A DNA stretch of 51,077 nt from Pseudonocardia sp. CNS-139 (lineage in GTDB: Bacteria; Actinomycetota; Actinomycetes; Mycobacteriales; Pseudonocardiaceae). A program made the translations under genes and the position numbers. The stretch lies in the NCBI GenBank assembly GCA_001942415.1, contig MKJX01000190.1, positions 1 to 51,077 of the forward strand. The letters run 5' to 3'. Shown piece after piece: positions 8,928 to 18,641 of this stretch. The notes under the pieces are model-generated. The model worked only from the letters and a program-made list of their open reading frames with translations. It ran no database searches and was not told where the DNA came from. How positions within the stretch are numbered: the stretch's first letter is position 1; every line of letters starts with the position of its first letter.

Positions 8928-9305
8928 ATGACCGAGCGCTACCTCGGGGTGATCGGTGTCGCCGAGGCCTTCGGCGTCACCCGGCACGCCGTGCACAAGT
9001 GGCGCTCGCGCTACCCCGGCGGTTCGTCGCACCCGTTCCCCGAGCCCGACGTCGAGATCGACGGGGCCCCGGGATGGTCACCCGACCGTCTGGAGGAGCT
9101 CATGAACTGGCGTTCCACCCTGCCCGGCCGCGGCGCAGGAGGCGGCCGCCCCACGGCCGCCCGGCAGGACTACTTCCGCGAGGCCGAGGCCCGCGGCCTC
9201 TACCGCGACGAGGCCGAACGCCTGCTCGACGCCCTCGCCGAGGAGTTCCCGGAGATGACCGAGGCCGAGGCCTGCGCCTGGATCATCGACCGGTGGCGCG
9301 ACTGA
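8928..9305 (+). CDS. Small helix-turn-helix protein
   Basis: 125 residues from ATG 8928; an in-frame ATG at 8910 is an alternative. The N-terminus (YLGVIGVAEAFGVTRHAVHK) is a recognisable HTH of the type that reads a single site. A Pro-rich segment and an acidic helical C-terminus (DEAERLLDALAEEFPEMTEA) follow. It overlaps the next gene (TGATG). The unusual palindromic promoter directly upstream suggests autoregulation. The exact family is not recognised. Confidence 0.75.
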   Translation: MTERYLGVIGVAEAFGVTRHAVHKWRSRYPGGSSHPFPEPDVEIDGAPGWSPDRLEELMNWRSTLPGRGAGGGRPTAARQDYFREAEARGLYRDEAERLLDALAEEFPEMTEAEACAWIIDRWRD

Positions 9306-10485
9306 TGGCCGCCGTGGACGGCTTCACGGCCCCGGGCTTCGCGGGCGTGCGCGACGCGTTCGCGGCGAACCTGGCCGGCGGCCAGGAGATCGGCGCCGCG
9401 GTCGCGGTGTACCTGCACGGCGAGCCGGTCGCGACCTGTGGGGCGGCGTCGCCGACCCCGACACCGGACGGCCGTGGGATCGCGACACCCTGCAGGTCGT
9501 CTACTCGACGACGAAGGCCGTCACGGCGACCTGCGCGCTCGTGCTCGCCCAGCGCGGCGACCTCGACCTCGACGCGCCGGTGGCGGCGTACTGGCCGGAG
9601 TTCGCGGCGGGCGGCAAGGCGCACGTCCCCGTCCGGTGGCTGCTCACCCACCAGGCCGGGCTGCCCGCGCTCGACCACCCCGTCACGCCCGCGGAGGCGG
9701 TCGCGTGGGAGCCGGTGGTCGCCGCGCTGGCCGCACAGCGCCCGTTCTGGGAGCCCGGCACCGCGGTCGGCTACCACGGCCTGACGTACGGCTGGCTGGT
9801 CGGCGAGGTCGTCCGGCGAGCGAGCGGGCGCAGCGTCGGCACGGTGCTGCGCGAGGAGATCGCCACGCCGTTCGGCCTCGACCTCTGGATCGGGCTCCCG
9901 GAGCCGGAGCTGCCGCGGGTCAGCCGGATCGTCGCCGAGTCGATGGACGTCGGTGCGCTGGAGGGCACCGACCTGGACGCGGTGCCCGCGCCGATGCGGG
10001 AGATCATCGCGGCGTGGGCCGACCCGGCGTCGCTCACGCGGCGCTCGATGGCCGTCGTGACACCGGCGCTGGACCACAACCGGCCCGAGGAGCAGCGCGC
10101 CGAGCTGCCGTCGACGAACGGGATCTGCACGGCCCGCGCGCTGGCCCGCTTCTACGCCGCGCTGATCGGCGACGTCGACGGGCGGCGCATCCTCTCCCCC
10201 GAGTCGCTCGCCGCGGCCACCGCCGAGCAGGCGAGCGGCGTCGACCGGATCCTGCGGGTGCCCGTCCGGCTCGGCACCGGCTTCGGCCTGCCGGGCCCCG
10301 ACGCCTACTGGTACGGGCCGTCGGCGTTCGGGTTCGGCGGGCTCGGCGGGTCGATCGGGTTCGCCGACCCGGACACCGGCCTCGCGTTCGCCTACGTGAT
10401 GAACCACGTGGTCGAGGGCGTGCCGGACACCCGCGCGTCGTCGCTGTACGGCGCCGTCCGGGAGGCGATGGCCGCGTCCGTGTAG
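9305..10485 (+). CDS. Serine hydrolase, class C beta-lactamase/esterase family (frameshifted)
   Basis: About 390 residues from ATG 9305, whose A is the last base of the previous stop. The catalytic SxxK is STTK in VVYSTTKAVTA, located where two frames meet (a shift near 9440). A second motif is YHG in GYHGLTYGWLVGEVV, the position of the class C YxN or EstB YxG Tyr. Late GFGGLGGSIGFADPDTGL replaces the KTG box. This composition fits EstB/CubicO-like esterases more than true beta-lactamases. No signal peptide is visible. Confidence 0.85.
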
Positions 10486-10508
10486 GCCGGTACTGGCAGA
10501 GTGCGCCC

Positions 10509-11243
10509 GTGCGCACTCTCACCCTCGCCCCCGACGTCGTGGGCGGCTGGCTGCAGCTGCCCGGTTCCGCGGTGGCCGAGCTGGTCGGCTCGGCCGGGTT
10601 CGGCTTCGTCTGCGTCGACCAGCAGCACGGCCTGATCGGCGACGACGCCCTGCTCCCGGCCCTGCAGGCGCTGCGGGCCACCGGCACACCCGCGGTCGTC
10701 CGGGTGCCGCTCAACGAGCCGAGCGCGATCGGGCGGGCGCTGGACCACGGAGCGGACGGGGTGATCGTCCCGATGGTGGACGACGCCGAGGCGACCGCGG
10801 CCGCGGTGGCTGCCTGCCACCACCCGCCGCGCGGGGTGCGCAGCTTCGGGCCGACCCGGCTCGGCTGGGCGCCGCCCGCGGGGCCGCCGCGGTGCGTGGT
10901 GATGGTGGAGAGCGTGGCCGCGGTCGACGCGGCGCCGGCGATCGCGGCCGTCGAGGGGCTGGACGCGATCTTCGTCGGCCCGACGGACCTCGCGCTGAGC
11001 GCGGGCATCGCGCCGTCCGCCCAGCTCGACGACCCCGGCTACCGGCGGATGCTGGAACGGGTGGTGGCCGCGGCGCGCGGGCGCGGCCTGCCGGTCGGGA
11101 TCTACTGCGCGAGCCCGGAGCACGCGCAGCACTACCGGCGGACGGGGTTCACGTTCTTCGCGCTCATGTCGGACGCCGCGATGCTGCTCGCGGCGGCGAA
11201 GGCGAACCTCGCCGCCGCCTCGGGCCGCACCGACGTCGTGTGA
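10509..11243 (+). CDS. HpcH/HpaI family aldolase
   Basis: 244 residues from GTG 10509. This is a TIM-barrel class II pyruvate aldolase family member. FVCVDQQHGLIGD corresponds to the WxxxDxEHG catalytic region, VMVESVAAVD supplies the metal-binding Glu, and IFVGPTDLALSAG supplies the metal-binding Asp. These enzymes cleave or form 4-hydroxy-2-oxoacids using a divalent metal. The E in EHG is Q here. It lies 24 bases after the serine hydrolase on the same strand and may share its transcript. The substrate is unknown. Confidence 0.88.
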   Translation: MRTLTLAPDVVGGWLQLPGSAVAELVGSAGFGFVCVDQQHGLIGDDALLPALQALRATGTPAVVRVPLNEPSAIGRALDHGADGVIVPMVDDAEATAAAVAACHHPPRGVRSFGPTRLGWAPPAGPPRCVVMVESVAAVDAAPAIAAVEGLDAIFVGPTDLALSAGIAPSAQLDDPGYRRMLERVVAAARGRGLPVGIYCASPEHAQHYRRTGFTFFALMSDAAMLLAAAKANLAAASGRTDVV

Positions 11244-11259
11244 TCACCACGGCAGGGCG

Positions 11260-11475
11260 TTAGACCGGCGGCTGCATCCCGGGGAAGCTGCCCCGGCCGC
11301 GGCACGAGCGGCACTGCGCCGGCACCCGCACGATCCCGCCCTCGTCCCCGGACGCGTAGGCGCGCTCGGTGATGACCACGCCCTCGCCGACGCAGTCGGC
11401 GCAGCGGGTGGTGATCTGACCCGGCGGCAGGTTCCAGTTCGTGCGGTTGCGCCGGATCGCGGGCCGGTCAGTCAT
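11260..11475 (-). CDS. 71-residue protein with two DnaJ-type CxxCxGxG motifs
   Basis: ATG 11475 follows GGGGGA. The product contains CADCVGEG near residue 25 and CRSCRGRG near residue 55. These are two copies of the zinc-binding CxxCxGxG repeat of DnaJ, without a J domain. It probably binds one zinc ion with four cysteines. A role in protein folding or as a small redox or adapter protein is possible but not shown. It is the last gene of a leftward set with the nucleotidyltransferase. Confidence 0.75.
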   Translation of the reverse strand: MTDRPAIRRNRTNWNLPPGQITTRCADCVGEGVVITERAYASGDEGGIVRVPAQCRSCRGRGSFPGMQPPV

Positions 11476-11540
11476 TCCCCCACCACCGTTCGGGCCGCCG
11501 CTGGAGCCTGGATCGTCCCAGAGCCCCTGACCGCACCCCG

Positions 11541-12545
11541 TCACGGGGCCATGGCCGCGGCGTGGAGGCCGGGGAGCGCGGCCAGCGCCGCGCGCGTCCG
11601 GGCCCGGACGTCGTCGCCGCCGCGCACGCCGAGCAGGTCGGACGCCGCGTCCCGGAACGCCGACGCGGCGGAGCGGCGAAGGTCGTCGGGGCCGTCGGCG
11701 TCGATGACGTGCTGGCAGCGCGCGAACGTGGCCACCACCCAGAACACGGCCTCGCGGTGGTCGCCGTCCGCGACCAGGCGCCGGCTCCCGTCGATCGCGA
11801 TCGGCCGCGCGAGCGCGGTCACGTCCGACGAGAACGGGAACGGCGTGCGCGCGACCCGGACGGCCGCGTCGAACACCTCGGCGAGCCGGTCGAGGTGGGC
11901 GGCGACGGTGCCCGCGTCGACGGCGGCGCAGCCGAGCAGCCCGAGCAGCCGTTCGTGCAGGTCGAGGCGGCGGACGCCGGCCAGCACGTCGCGCACGGCC
12001 CGGTACCGCAGCCGCACGGTGGGCGGGCGCAGCGCCGCGACCAGCACGAGGTGCGTGAGCAGGCTGGTCGGGAAGAGCCAGGACAGCACGTGCTCGGGCC
12101 ACGAGCGGGCCCGGTCGGCCGCGGTCAGCAGGTCGGTGGCCGTCGCGGCGACGTCCGCGCAGCGGCGCGCGACGGCGGGCGGCCGGGCGAACCCGGGCGC
12201 GATCGCCGCCCGCAGCTCGCCCAGCCGGCCCGTCGGGTCCGACAGCACCCCGTCCACGGCGAAGCACGGCGCGAGGTGGAACGACCCCGCGACCCGGTCG
12301 GCGTCCACGAGCGCGTGCTCCGGCACGGGGCTGACGTCGAGCAGCGCGCCCGCGTGCCGGAGCCGGCCCGGCCGGACCGCGCCGGCGTCCGGGACGACCA
12401 CCCGCACGTCGACGTCCGACCAGGGCGGCTGCTCGGCGCGGGGGTCCCGGAAGGCGACCGATCCCGCGAGGAACGCGCCGCGGACCCCGGGCGCGTGGCG
12501 GCGCACCCAGTCCGCGGCCGCGGCCCGGGCCTCTCCGACGAGCAC
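11541..12545 (-). CDS. Nucleotidyltransferase-fold protein
   Basis: 334 residues from GTG 12545. The N-terminal GAFLAGSVAFRDP and, 12 residues later, SDVDVRVVV give the GSx(n)DxD signature of the MNT/DNA polymerase beta-like nucleotidyltransferase fold. The remaining 270 residues are helical (EHVLSWLFPTSLLTHLVLVA) and resemble the kanamycin nucleotidyltransferase/HEPN-like class. It starts 5 bases after the PRPP synthetase stop, so it is very probably co-transcribed. The substrate is unknown. Confidence 0.72.
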   Translation of the reverse strand: MLVGEARAAAADWVRRHAPGVRGAFLAGSVAFRDPRAEQPPWSDVDVRVVVPDAGAVRPGRLRHAGALLDVSPVPEHALVDADRVAGSFHLAPCFAVDGVLSDPTGRLGELRAAIAPGFARPPAVARRCADVAATATDLLTAADRARSWPEHVLSWLFPTSLLTHLVLVAALRPPTVRLRYRAVRDVLAGVRRLDLHERLLGLLGCAAVDAGTVAAHLDRLAEVFDAAVRVARTPFPFSSDVTALARPIAIDGSRRLVADGDHREAVFWVVATFARCQHVIDADGPDDLRRSAASAFRDAASDLLGVRGGDDVRARTRAALAALPGLHAAAMAP

Positions 12546-12550
12546 GGCGG

Positions 12551-13494
12551 TCAGTGCGCGTCGAACAGGACGCTCACGGACTCACCGTTGTGGATCCGAC
12601 GCACCGCCTCGGCGAGCGCCGGGGCCACCGAGATCACGGTGAGCTTCGGGGACAGGTCCGCATGCGGGACCGGGACGGTGTTGGTGCAGATGATCTCGTC
12701 GACGTCCGCCCGGCCGCCGATGCGCTCCAGCGCGCCGTCGGCGAACAGGCCGTGGGTGCACGCGATCCGCACCGACGCGACGTCGTGCTCGGCGAGCCGG
12801 TCGCACAGCTCGACGATCGTGGACCCGCGGGCGATCTCGTCGTCGAGCACGACCACGTCCTTGCCGCGGACGTCGCCGATGATCGAGCTGATCACGACCT
12901 TGTCGTCGGAGAGCCGCTCCTTCGCGGCGGCCGCCACGGGCAGGCCGAGCAGCCGGGCGAACCGGGACGCCTCCTTGGCGTTGCCCAGGTCGGGCGAGAC
13001 GACCACGGAGTTGCCGAGATCGTCGCCGCGGAAGTGGGCGGCGAGCTCCTGCAGGGCGTGCAGGTGGTCGACCGGCACCCCGAAGAACCCGTGCACCTGC
13101 GGCGAGTGCAGGGTCATCGTCAGCACGCGGTCGGCGCCCGCGGTCTGCAGCAGGTCGGCCATCAGCCGGGCGCGATGGAGATCCGCGGCGCGTTCTTCTT
13201 GTCGGAACGGGCGTAGGCGAAGTGCGGCATCACCACGGTGATGCGGGCGGCCGAGGCGCCGCGGGCCGCGTCGAGCATGAGCAGCAGCTCGACGAGGTTC
13301 TCCTGCACCGGCGGCACGAGCGGCTGGACGACGAACACGTCGCGCTCGCGGCAGTTGGCGAGGAGCTGGACCTCGAGACAGTCGTTGGCGAACCTCGTGA
13401 CCCGCGACGGCGCGAGCGGGACCTCGAGGTGGTGGCAGATGGCGGCGGCGAGCTCCTTGTGAGCCGAGCCGCTGAAGATCGTGATCTCCCTCAT
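12551..13494 (-). CDS. prs: Ribose-phosphate pyrophosphokinase (frameshifted)
   Basis: Makes PRPP from ribose 5-phosphate and ATP. The N-terminal half starts MREITIFSGSAHKELAAAIC at 13494 and includes RFANDCLEVQLLANCRERDV and MPHFAYARSDKKNAPRISIA. The second half, after a frame change at about 13165, includes MTLHSPQVHGFFGVPVDHL and the PRPP loop VVVLDDEIARGSTIVEL. The total is about 313 residues, normal for the family. Because the joined protein has every motif, a missing base is more likely than real inactivation. Its context next to idi rather than glmU suggests an extra prs copy; this is an inference. Confidence 0.88.
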
Positions 13495-13530
13495 CGGTGC
13501 CTCACGGCGCAAGCCTGCCACGGTGCACCC

Positions 13531-14070
13531 TCAGGCGGGCACGCGGCCCCACTCGGCCCGGCGTGCCTCCAGCTGGGGCACCTGCAGGCGCGCCCACGGC
13601 GACACCTCGCCCGCCGCGGCGGCCGTGACGAACTCCTCCCACGCCCACCAGCCGGCCCACTCGACCTCGTCGGGGTGCGGCCGCGGCTCGCCCACCAGCG
13701 TGCAGACGTACACCGGGCACAGCTCGTTCTCCTCGACGCCGCCGGCCGAGGCGCGGTAGGAGAAGTCGGGCAGCACGAGCCGCAGGTCCACGGCCGTCAG
13801 TCCGAGCTCGTCTGCCAGCCGTCGGCGGACGGCCGCGTCGACCGGCTCGCCGGGGGCGGGGTGCCCGCAGCACGTGTTCGTGACGACACCCGGGAACGTC
13901 GGCTTCCGGCGCGACCGCCGGGTGACGAGCATCCGGCCGGCCGCGTCGAAGCCGTAACAGGAGAACGCGAGGTGCCGCGGGGTGGTGGGGCCGTGGACGG
14001 TCGCCTTGTCGGCGACGCCGATCGGGGTGCCGGCGTCGTCGAGGAGGACGACCTGTTCGGGAACGCGCAC
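13531..14070 (-). CDS. idi: Isopentenyl-diphosphate delta-isomerase, type I
   Basis: 179 residues from GTG 14070, a normal length. It interconverts IPP and DMAPP using a Nudix-like fold and a divalent metal. Visible features are RHLAFSCYGFDAAGRMLVT with its metal His, the catalytic Cys in TNTCCGHPAPGE, and the acidic EENELCPVY motif with the catalytic Glu. PRPP synthetase starts 36 bases downstream of its stop. The ketopantoate reductase-like gene ends 58 bases upstream. No other isoprenoid gene is near. Confidence 0.93.
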   Translation of the reverse strand: MRVPEQVVLLDDAGTPIGVADKATVHGPTTPRHLAFSCYGFDAAGRMLVTRRSRRKPTFPGVVTNTCCGHPAPGEPVDAAVRRRLADELGLTAVDLRLVLPDFSYRASAGGVEENELCPVYVCTLVGEPRPHPDEVEWAGWWAWEEFVTAAAAGEVSPWARLQVPQLEARRAEWGRVPA

Positions 14071-14128
14071 CGCTCCACTCTGGACGACGCCGCCGCGCGG
14101 CGCGAGGAACGCCGCCCGAAGGGTGCGC

Positions 14129-15046
14129 TCAGGCACCCAGGACGCGTTGCTGCTGCACCCGCAGCTGGAGCGTCGCGAGGTCCAGCAGCGGCACCTCGAC
14201 GCCCAGCGCGGCGGCCCGCGCGACGAGGTCGCCGAGGATCTGCTCGACCTCGGTCGGCAGGCCGCCCGTCACGTCCCGGTACATCGACGCCGCGAACGGT
14301 GAGCCGGGCCGGGTGATCGTCTGCGTGGTGGCCGCCAGCTCCTCCGGCGGCACCGGGAACCCGGCCGCCGCCGACACGGCCGCCGCCTCGGCCAGCAGCG
14401 CCGGGCCGAGGAGCGCGCCGCCCGGCTGCGCCACGATCTCCCCGACGGTGCCGCGGGCCAGGCAGTTCAGTGCGCCCATCGTCGCGATGAGGACCCACTT
14501 GTGCCACATCGCCGCGAGGATCGACGGCGGCTGCGCGACGTCGAAGCCGGCGCCGTCGAACGTCGCGACCAGCTCCTTGACGCGCGGGGTCACGCTCCCG
14601 TCCAGCTCGCCCACGGCGAGGCTCGCGAGCGGCCCGAACCGCACGATCTCCCCGTCCGGGCCGATCGTGCTGGAGATCTTGACGACGCCGCCGAGCACGC
14701 GGTCGCCGAAGCGGGCGCGCAGCGTGTCGACGTGCGCCATCCCGTTGAGGAACGGGACGACCGCGGTCTCCGGGCCGACCGCGGGCGCGAGGTCGTCGAT
14801 CGCCGGGGCGAGCGCGAGCGCCTTCACCGCGACGAGCACCGCGTCGTAGTGGCCGCCCGGCGCGTCCGCGGTGACCACCTGCGGAACGAGCGTCTCGTCG
14901 TCGGAGCCGGTGAGCCGCAGCCCGCGCTCACGCAGCACGGCGGCCCGCCCGGGCCGCACCAGGAACGTGACGTCCCGCCCGGCCAGTGCCGTCTTCGCGC
15001 CGAACCAGCCGCCGGTCGCCCCGGCACCCACCACGAGAATCCGCAT
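14129..15046 (-). CDS. panE: 2-dehydropantoate 2-reductase family protein
   Basis: 305 residues from ATG 15046. The N-terminal Rossmann motif RILVVGAGATGGWFGAKTAL binds NADP. AVLVAVKALAL and the catalytic Lys region MWHKWVLIATMGALNCLARG are those of PanE, which reduces ketopantoate for pantothenate synthesis. A C-terminal SMYRDVTGGLPTEVEQILG segment is also typical. The gene symbol is given by family; paralogues with other substrates are common in actinobacteria. Confidence 0.85.
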   Translation of the reverse strand: MRILVVGAGATGGWFGAKTALAGRDVTFLVRPGRAAVLRERGLRLTGSDDETLVPQVVTADAPGGHYDAVLVAVKALALAPAIDDLAPAVGPETAVVPFLNGMAHVDTLRARFGDRVLGGVVKISSTIGPDGEIVRFGPLASLAVGELDGSVTPRVKELVATFDGAGFDVAQPPSILAAMWHKWVLIATMGALNCLARGTVGEIVAQPGGALLGPALLAEAAAVSAAAGFPVPPEELAATTQTITRPGSPFAASMYRDVTGGLPTEVEQILGDLVARAAALGVEVPLLDLATLQLRVQQQRVLGA

Positions 15047-15093
15047 GCCGATCAGCATGCACCTTTGATCGAGGCCGTCGTGCGCCCCGGCCC

Positions 15094-15150
15094 GTTGCAG
15101 CAAAGCCACCCCCATGCAGCCTGACTGCGTGAGGGTGGCTTTGCTGCAAC
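15094..15150. repeat. 3'-end palindrome, family A, copy 2
   Basis: Arms with the core GTTGCAGCAAAGCCACCC and its reverse complement surround a loop almost identical to that of copy 3. It lies 17 bases beyond the argS stop and 48 bases before the start of the leftward panE-like gene, so it would end argS transcription. Confidence 0.85.
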
Positions 15151-15166
15151 CGGGAGAGGACCGGGC

Positions 15167-16927
15167 TCACATGCGCTCGGGTGCGGTGATCCCGAGCAGG
15201 CCGAGCCCGTGTTCGAGGGTGCGGGCCGTCAGCCGGCAGAGCGCCAGCCGGTTGGCGCGCACGGTGTCCTCCGCCTTGAGCACGGGGCACGCCTCGTAGA
15301 AGGTGGTGAAGTCGCGGGCGAGGTCGTACAGGTAGCCGCACAGCCGGTGCGGTTCAAGGGTCGCGGCGACCTCGGCGAGCACCCCGGCGTACGCGTCCAG
15401 CTCCAGCGCGAGCGCCCGCTCCGCCGGTTCGAGCGGGCCGTCGGGGACGACCGTCGTCTCAGGGTCCCCGGCGCGGCGCAGGATCGAGCGGATGCGGGTG
15501 TGCGCGTACTGCAGGTAGACGCCCGTGTTGCCGGTGAAGGAGACCATGCGGTCGACGTCGAAGGCGTAGTCCTTGACCCGCGAGGTCGACAGGTCGGCGT
15601 ACTTCACCGCGCCGATGCCCGCCTGCTCCGCGATCGCGTCGAGCTCCACCGGGGCCATGTCGGGGTTCTTCTCGGCGACGACCGCTCGGGCGCGCGCGAC
15701 GGCGTCGTCGAGCAGGTCCATGAGGCGCACCGTGCCACCCGCCCGCGTCTTGAACGGGCGCCCGTCCGGGCCGAGCACCGTCCCGTAGGCGATGTGCTCG
15801 GCGTCGACGTCGTCGGTCAGCCAGCCCGCCCGCCGGGCTGCCTCGAAGATCAGGCGGAAGTGCAGGGCCTGCCGCGAGTCCGTGACGTAGAGCAGCCAGT
15901 CGGCCTTGAGGTCGCGGATGCGGTGGCGAATGGTGGCAAGGTCTGTCGTGTCGTAGCCGTATCCGCCGTCCCGCTTGCGGACCATCAGCGGCACGGGCTG
16001 CCCGTCCGGGCCGGTGACCTCCTCGGAGAAGATCACCACCGCACCCTCGCTCTCGACGGCGATCCCCGCCGCGAGCAGCTCCGCGACGGTGTCGGCGAGC
16101 ATCGGGTTGTAGAACGACTCGCCCACCGAGTCCTCAGGGGTGAGCAGCACGCCGAGCCGGTCGTAGATCTCCCGGAACGCCTTCTCCGACTCGGCGACGA
16201 TCTCCCGCCACCGCGCCACGGTTTCCGTGTCCCCGGCTTGCAGGGCGACCACCCGCGCCCGAGACCGGTCGGCGAAGGCGGGGTCGGCGTCGAACGCGGC
16301 ACGGGCCTGCCGGTAGAGCCCGTCCAGCGCGGAGACAGAGGACGCGCCCGCGCCCAGCTCGTCGTGGTGCCAGGTGGCGTCCGGATGCTCGTCGAGGTAC
16401 TGGATCAGCATCCCGAACTGGGTGCCCCAGTCGCCGAGATGGTTGCGGCGCAGCACGTCCGCGCCGAGGAAGCCCAGGACCCGGGCGATGCTGTCCCCGA
16501 TGATCGTCGTGCGCAGGTGCCCGACGTGCATCTCCTTCGCGACGTTCGGCGCCGAGTAGTCGAGAACGGTGCGCCGCCCCGCCTCCGACTCCCCCACGCC
16601 GAGCCGCTTCTCGGCCAGCCGCGCGGCCACCTGTTCCCACACCCGCCGGTCGGCCACGGAGATGTTGAGGAACCCCGGACCCGAGACGGCGACGGCACCG
16701 ATCGCACCCGCGCCGCCCAGCTCGGAGAGGGTGCGGGTGGCGATGTCGGCCGGTTTGGTCCGAGCGCGCTTGGCCAGCGCGAGGGCCGCGTTGGACTGGA
16801 AGTCCGCGTGGTCGGATCGCCGCACCACGGGGTCCGCTCCCGCCAGTTCGGGATAGGCGCGGCCGATCGCCTCCGAGACGGTGGCGGCGACCTGGTCGCT
16901 CAGCGACGGCACCTCGTGGTTGCTCAC
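15167..16927 (-). CDS. argS: Arginyl-tRNA synthetase
   Basis: 586 residues from GTG 16927, preceded by GGAGG. Charges tRNA-Arg with arginine. An N-terminal Add-1 domain (RRSDHADFQSNAALALAKRA) is followed by the class I HIGH motif HVGH in MHVGHLRTTIIGDSIARVL. The degenerate KMSKS region is PFKTRAGGTVRLMDLLDD, normal for ArgRS. A DALR anticodon-binding domain lies at the C-terminus (GVYLQYAHTRIRSILRR...). Unlike most genes around it, it is intact. It is the last gene of an operon with a nucleotidyltransferase, a methyltransferase and a decarboxylase, each overlapping by four bases. This differs from the argS-lysA-hom order of mycobacteria and corynebacteria, so it may be a second copy. Confidence 0.95.
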   Translation of the reverse strand: MSNHEVPSLSDQVAATVSEAIGRAYPELAGADPVVRRSDHADFQSNAALALAKRARTKPADIATRTLSELGGAGAIGAVAVSGPGFLNISVADRRVWEQVAARLAEKRLGVGESEAGRRTVLDYSAPNVAKEMHVGHLRTTIIGDSIARVLGFLGADVLRRNHLGDWGTQFGMLIQYLDEHPDATWHHDELGAGASSVSALDGLYRQARAAFDADPAFADRSRARVVALQAGDTETVARWREIVAESEKAFREIYDRLGVLLTPEDSVGESFYNPMLADTVAELLAAGIAVESEGAVVIFSEEVTGPDGQPVPLMVRKRDGGYGYDTTDLATIRHRIRDLKADWLLYVTDSRQALHFRLIFEAARRAGWLTDDVDAEHIAYGTVLGPDGRPFKTRAGGTVRLMDLLDDAVARARAVVAEKNPDMAPVELDAIAEQAGIGAVKYADLSTSRVKDYAFDVDRMVSFTGNTGVYLQYAHTRIRSILRRAGDPETTVVPDGPLEPAERALALELDAYAGVLAEVAATLEPHRLCGYLYDLARDFTTFYEACPVLKAEDTVRANRLALCRLTARTLEHGLGLLGITAPERM

Positions 16928-17731
16928 CGGGACGGTCCTCCTTCGGGTTCGACCGATTGTCCCAGGCGTGCCGACGCGGCGCGGTCGGGCCACCGGTGGT
17001 CACGGAGGCGGGCGAGCGTCGCGCGGGTCGCGGTCAGGTCGTGCGTGATCCGCCGGTCGTCGACCGCGCGCACCACGCCCTCGGCGCGCAGGTCCGTGAA
17101 CCCGCGGACCAGGACGGCGCGCAGGTGCGGGCCGTCGACCAGACCCAGGAAGTCCTCGCCCGCAGATCCGTCGGCTGCGATCGTCACGGCTCCGGCGGCC
17201 TCGTCGAGGGTGAACACGGTGCGCCCGGTCAGCAGCACGGCGAGCAGCGCGAGCGCCCGTCGGGCCCGCCGGCGATCCCGCACGAACCGCTGGACGTCGC
17301 CACCGAGGAACCGGTGAGGGCTGGTCAGGGCGTTGAGGAGCAGCCTGAGGCGGAACGGCTCCGAGTTGAGGAACCAGGCTCGACGACAACCGGCGGCACG
17401 TCGAGCCCGCCGTCCTCGCGGAGGGCGAAGCACCGCAGCCGCACGGCGGCGTCGACGTCGGAACGGGTGGCGTACAGCTTGACCGCGTGCGCGACCTCGG
17501 TGTCGAGGGTCAGTCCGTGGTCGTGGTGGAGCGCACGGACCGCGTCGACGAGTGCGTCCAGGTCGCAGGTGCCAACGGTCGCGGACCGACGAGCACGAGA
17601 TCCAGGTCGGAGGCCGGGCCTGCGGTCCCGGCCGCGTGCGAGCCGTAGGCCACGCCGTAGCCGGCCACGCCGACGAACCGACGGCGCACCTCGCGGGCCG
17701 CGGACATCGGCCCCGCCGCCTGCGTCGTCAC
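16924..17731 (-). CDS. Nucleotidyltransferase domain protein (frameshifted)
   Basis: GTG 17731 overlaps the preceding stop (GTGA). The N-terminal GVAYGSHAAGTAGPASDLDL carries the GSx(10)DxD signature of minimal nucleotidyltransferases. The middle part (DLDALVDAVRALHHDHGLTL) and the C-terminal part (AWFLNSEPFRLRLLLNAL...) lie in two other frames, joined near 17575 and 17390, giving about 265 residues. The stop overlaps the argS start. Related folds modify tRNA ends, antibiotics or proteins. Here the coupling to argS points to a tRNA- or arginine-linked role, which is an inference. Confidence 0.75.
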
Positions 17732-18641
17732 GCCCGGACCGGCAGATGCCGCTCGGGATGGCGCCGACCGCGAAGTCGATCACGTGGACGCCGCTCGGAA
17801 GGACGACGTCGCCGGCGGGCCGCTCGTACCGCGTCACGATCGCGGCGACCTCGGCGCGTACCTCGGGGTCGCCGACCAGTGCGGGGAAGCCCTTGAAGTG
17901 CACCCCGTCGAACCAGGCGACCGCGGCGGCCCGGTCGGGAGCCCACGCCGCCCCGGCGTAGCGGGTGTGGGTCAGGTCGCCGTGGCCGGCCGCCTCCTCC
18001 TGCCGGAGGGTGTCGAGCAACACGGTGAGCGGATAGGGCGGTCCCCGACCGGGGAACGGGGCGATGCGCTCCCACATGCGGGTGACCAGTTGCTGTTCGG
18101 GGGTGTCTGGGTCGAAGTACAGGACGAGCAGGTGTCCTCCGGGTGCCAGCAGCCGGACGAGTCGGCGCACGAAGCCGGCCGCGTGCTCGCGCGCCCGCGG
18201 CATGTCGTCGACGGGTCGCACGGCGTCCGCGGTCATGGTCTCGAAGAACTGGCCGAGCGGGTAGTTCAGCGCCCAGAACGCGGCGACGACGTCGAAGGAG
18301 CCGGCGCGCCCCCGGGACAGCAGATCGGTGAGCGCGTCACGGGCGTCCGCGAGGACGACGTCGGCCGTGGGAGCCCGGACCCGCACACGGTCGATCATCG
18401 CCGGGCTCGGGTCCACGACCGTCAGACGGCGGGCGTGCGCGGCGAGGCGTGAGGTCATCCGCCCGGTACCGCAGCCGAGCTCGACGATTCTCAGCTCGCC
18501 CGACGGCCGGCCGAACCGGCGGTCCAACAGCTCGTCCACGAGCCCGACGTCATCGACGCCCTGGAAGTAGTGGGGCAGCAGCAGCCGGTCGTACGCCCCC
18601 GGTTCCTCGTAGACGGCCCGGAACGCGCCACCGCCGGTCAT
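17728..18641 (-). CDS. SAM-dependent class I methyltransferase
   Basis: About 300 residues from ATG 18641 with GAGGAG upstream, in ATGA overlap with the decarboxylase. The SAM-binding motif I is IVELGCGTGRMTSRL near residue 60, followed by VVDPSPAMIDRV (motif II) and VVAAFWALNYPL. The core is intact. Near the end, a frame change at about 17760 would give the stop at 17728 that overlaps the next start; otherwise the frame runs on into the nucleotidyltransferase. Methyl acceptor unknown. The pairing with a decarboxylase suggests a small-molecule amine or amino acid. Confidence 0.82.

Noticed and set aside
9305..10485. Secreted class C beta-lactamase conferring resistance
   Set aside because: There is no signal peptide, and the KTG box is replaced. 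An esterase-like serine hydrolase is more likely.
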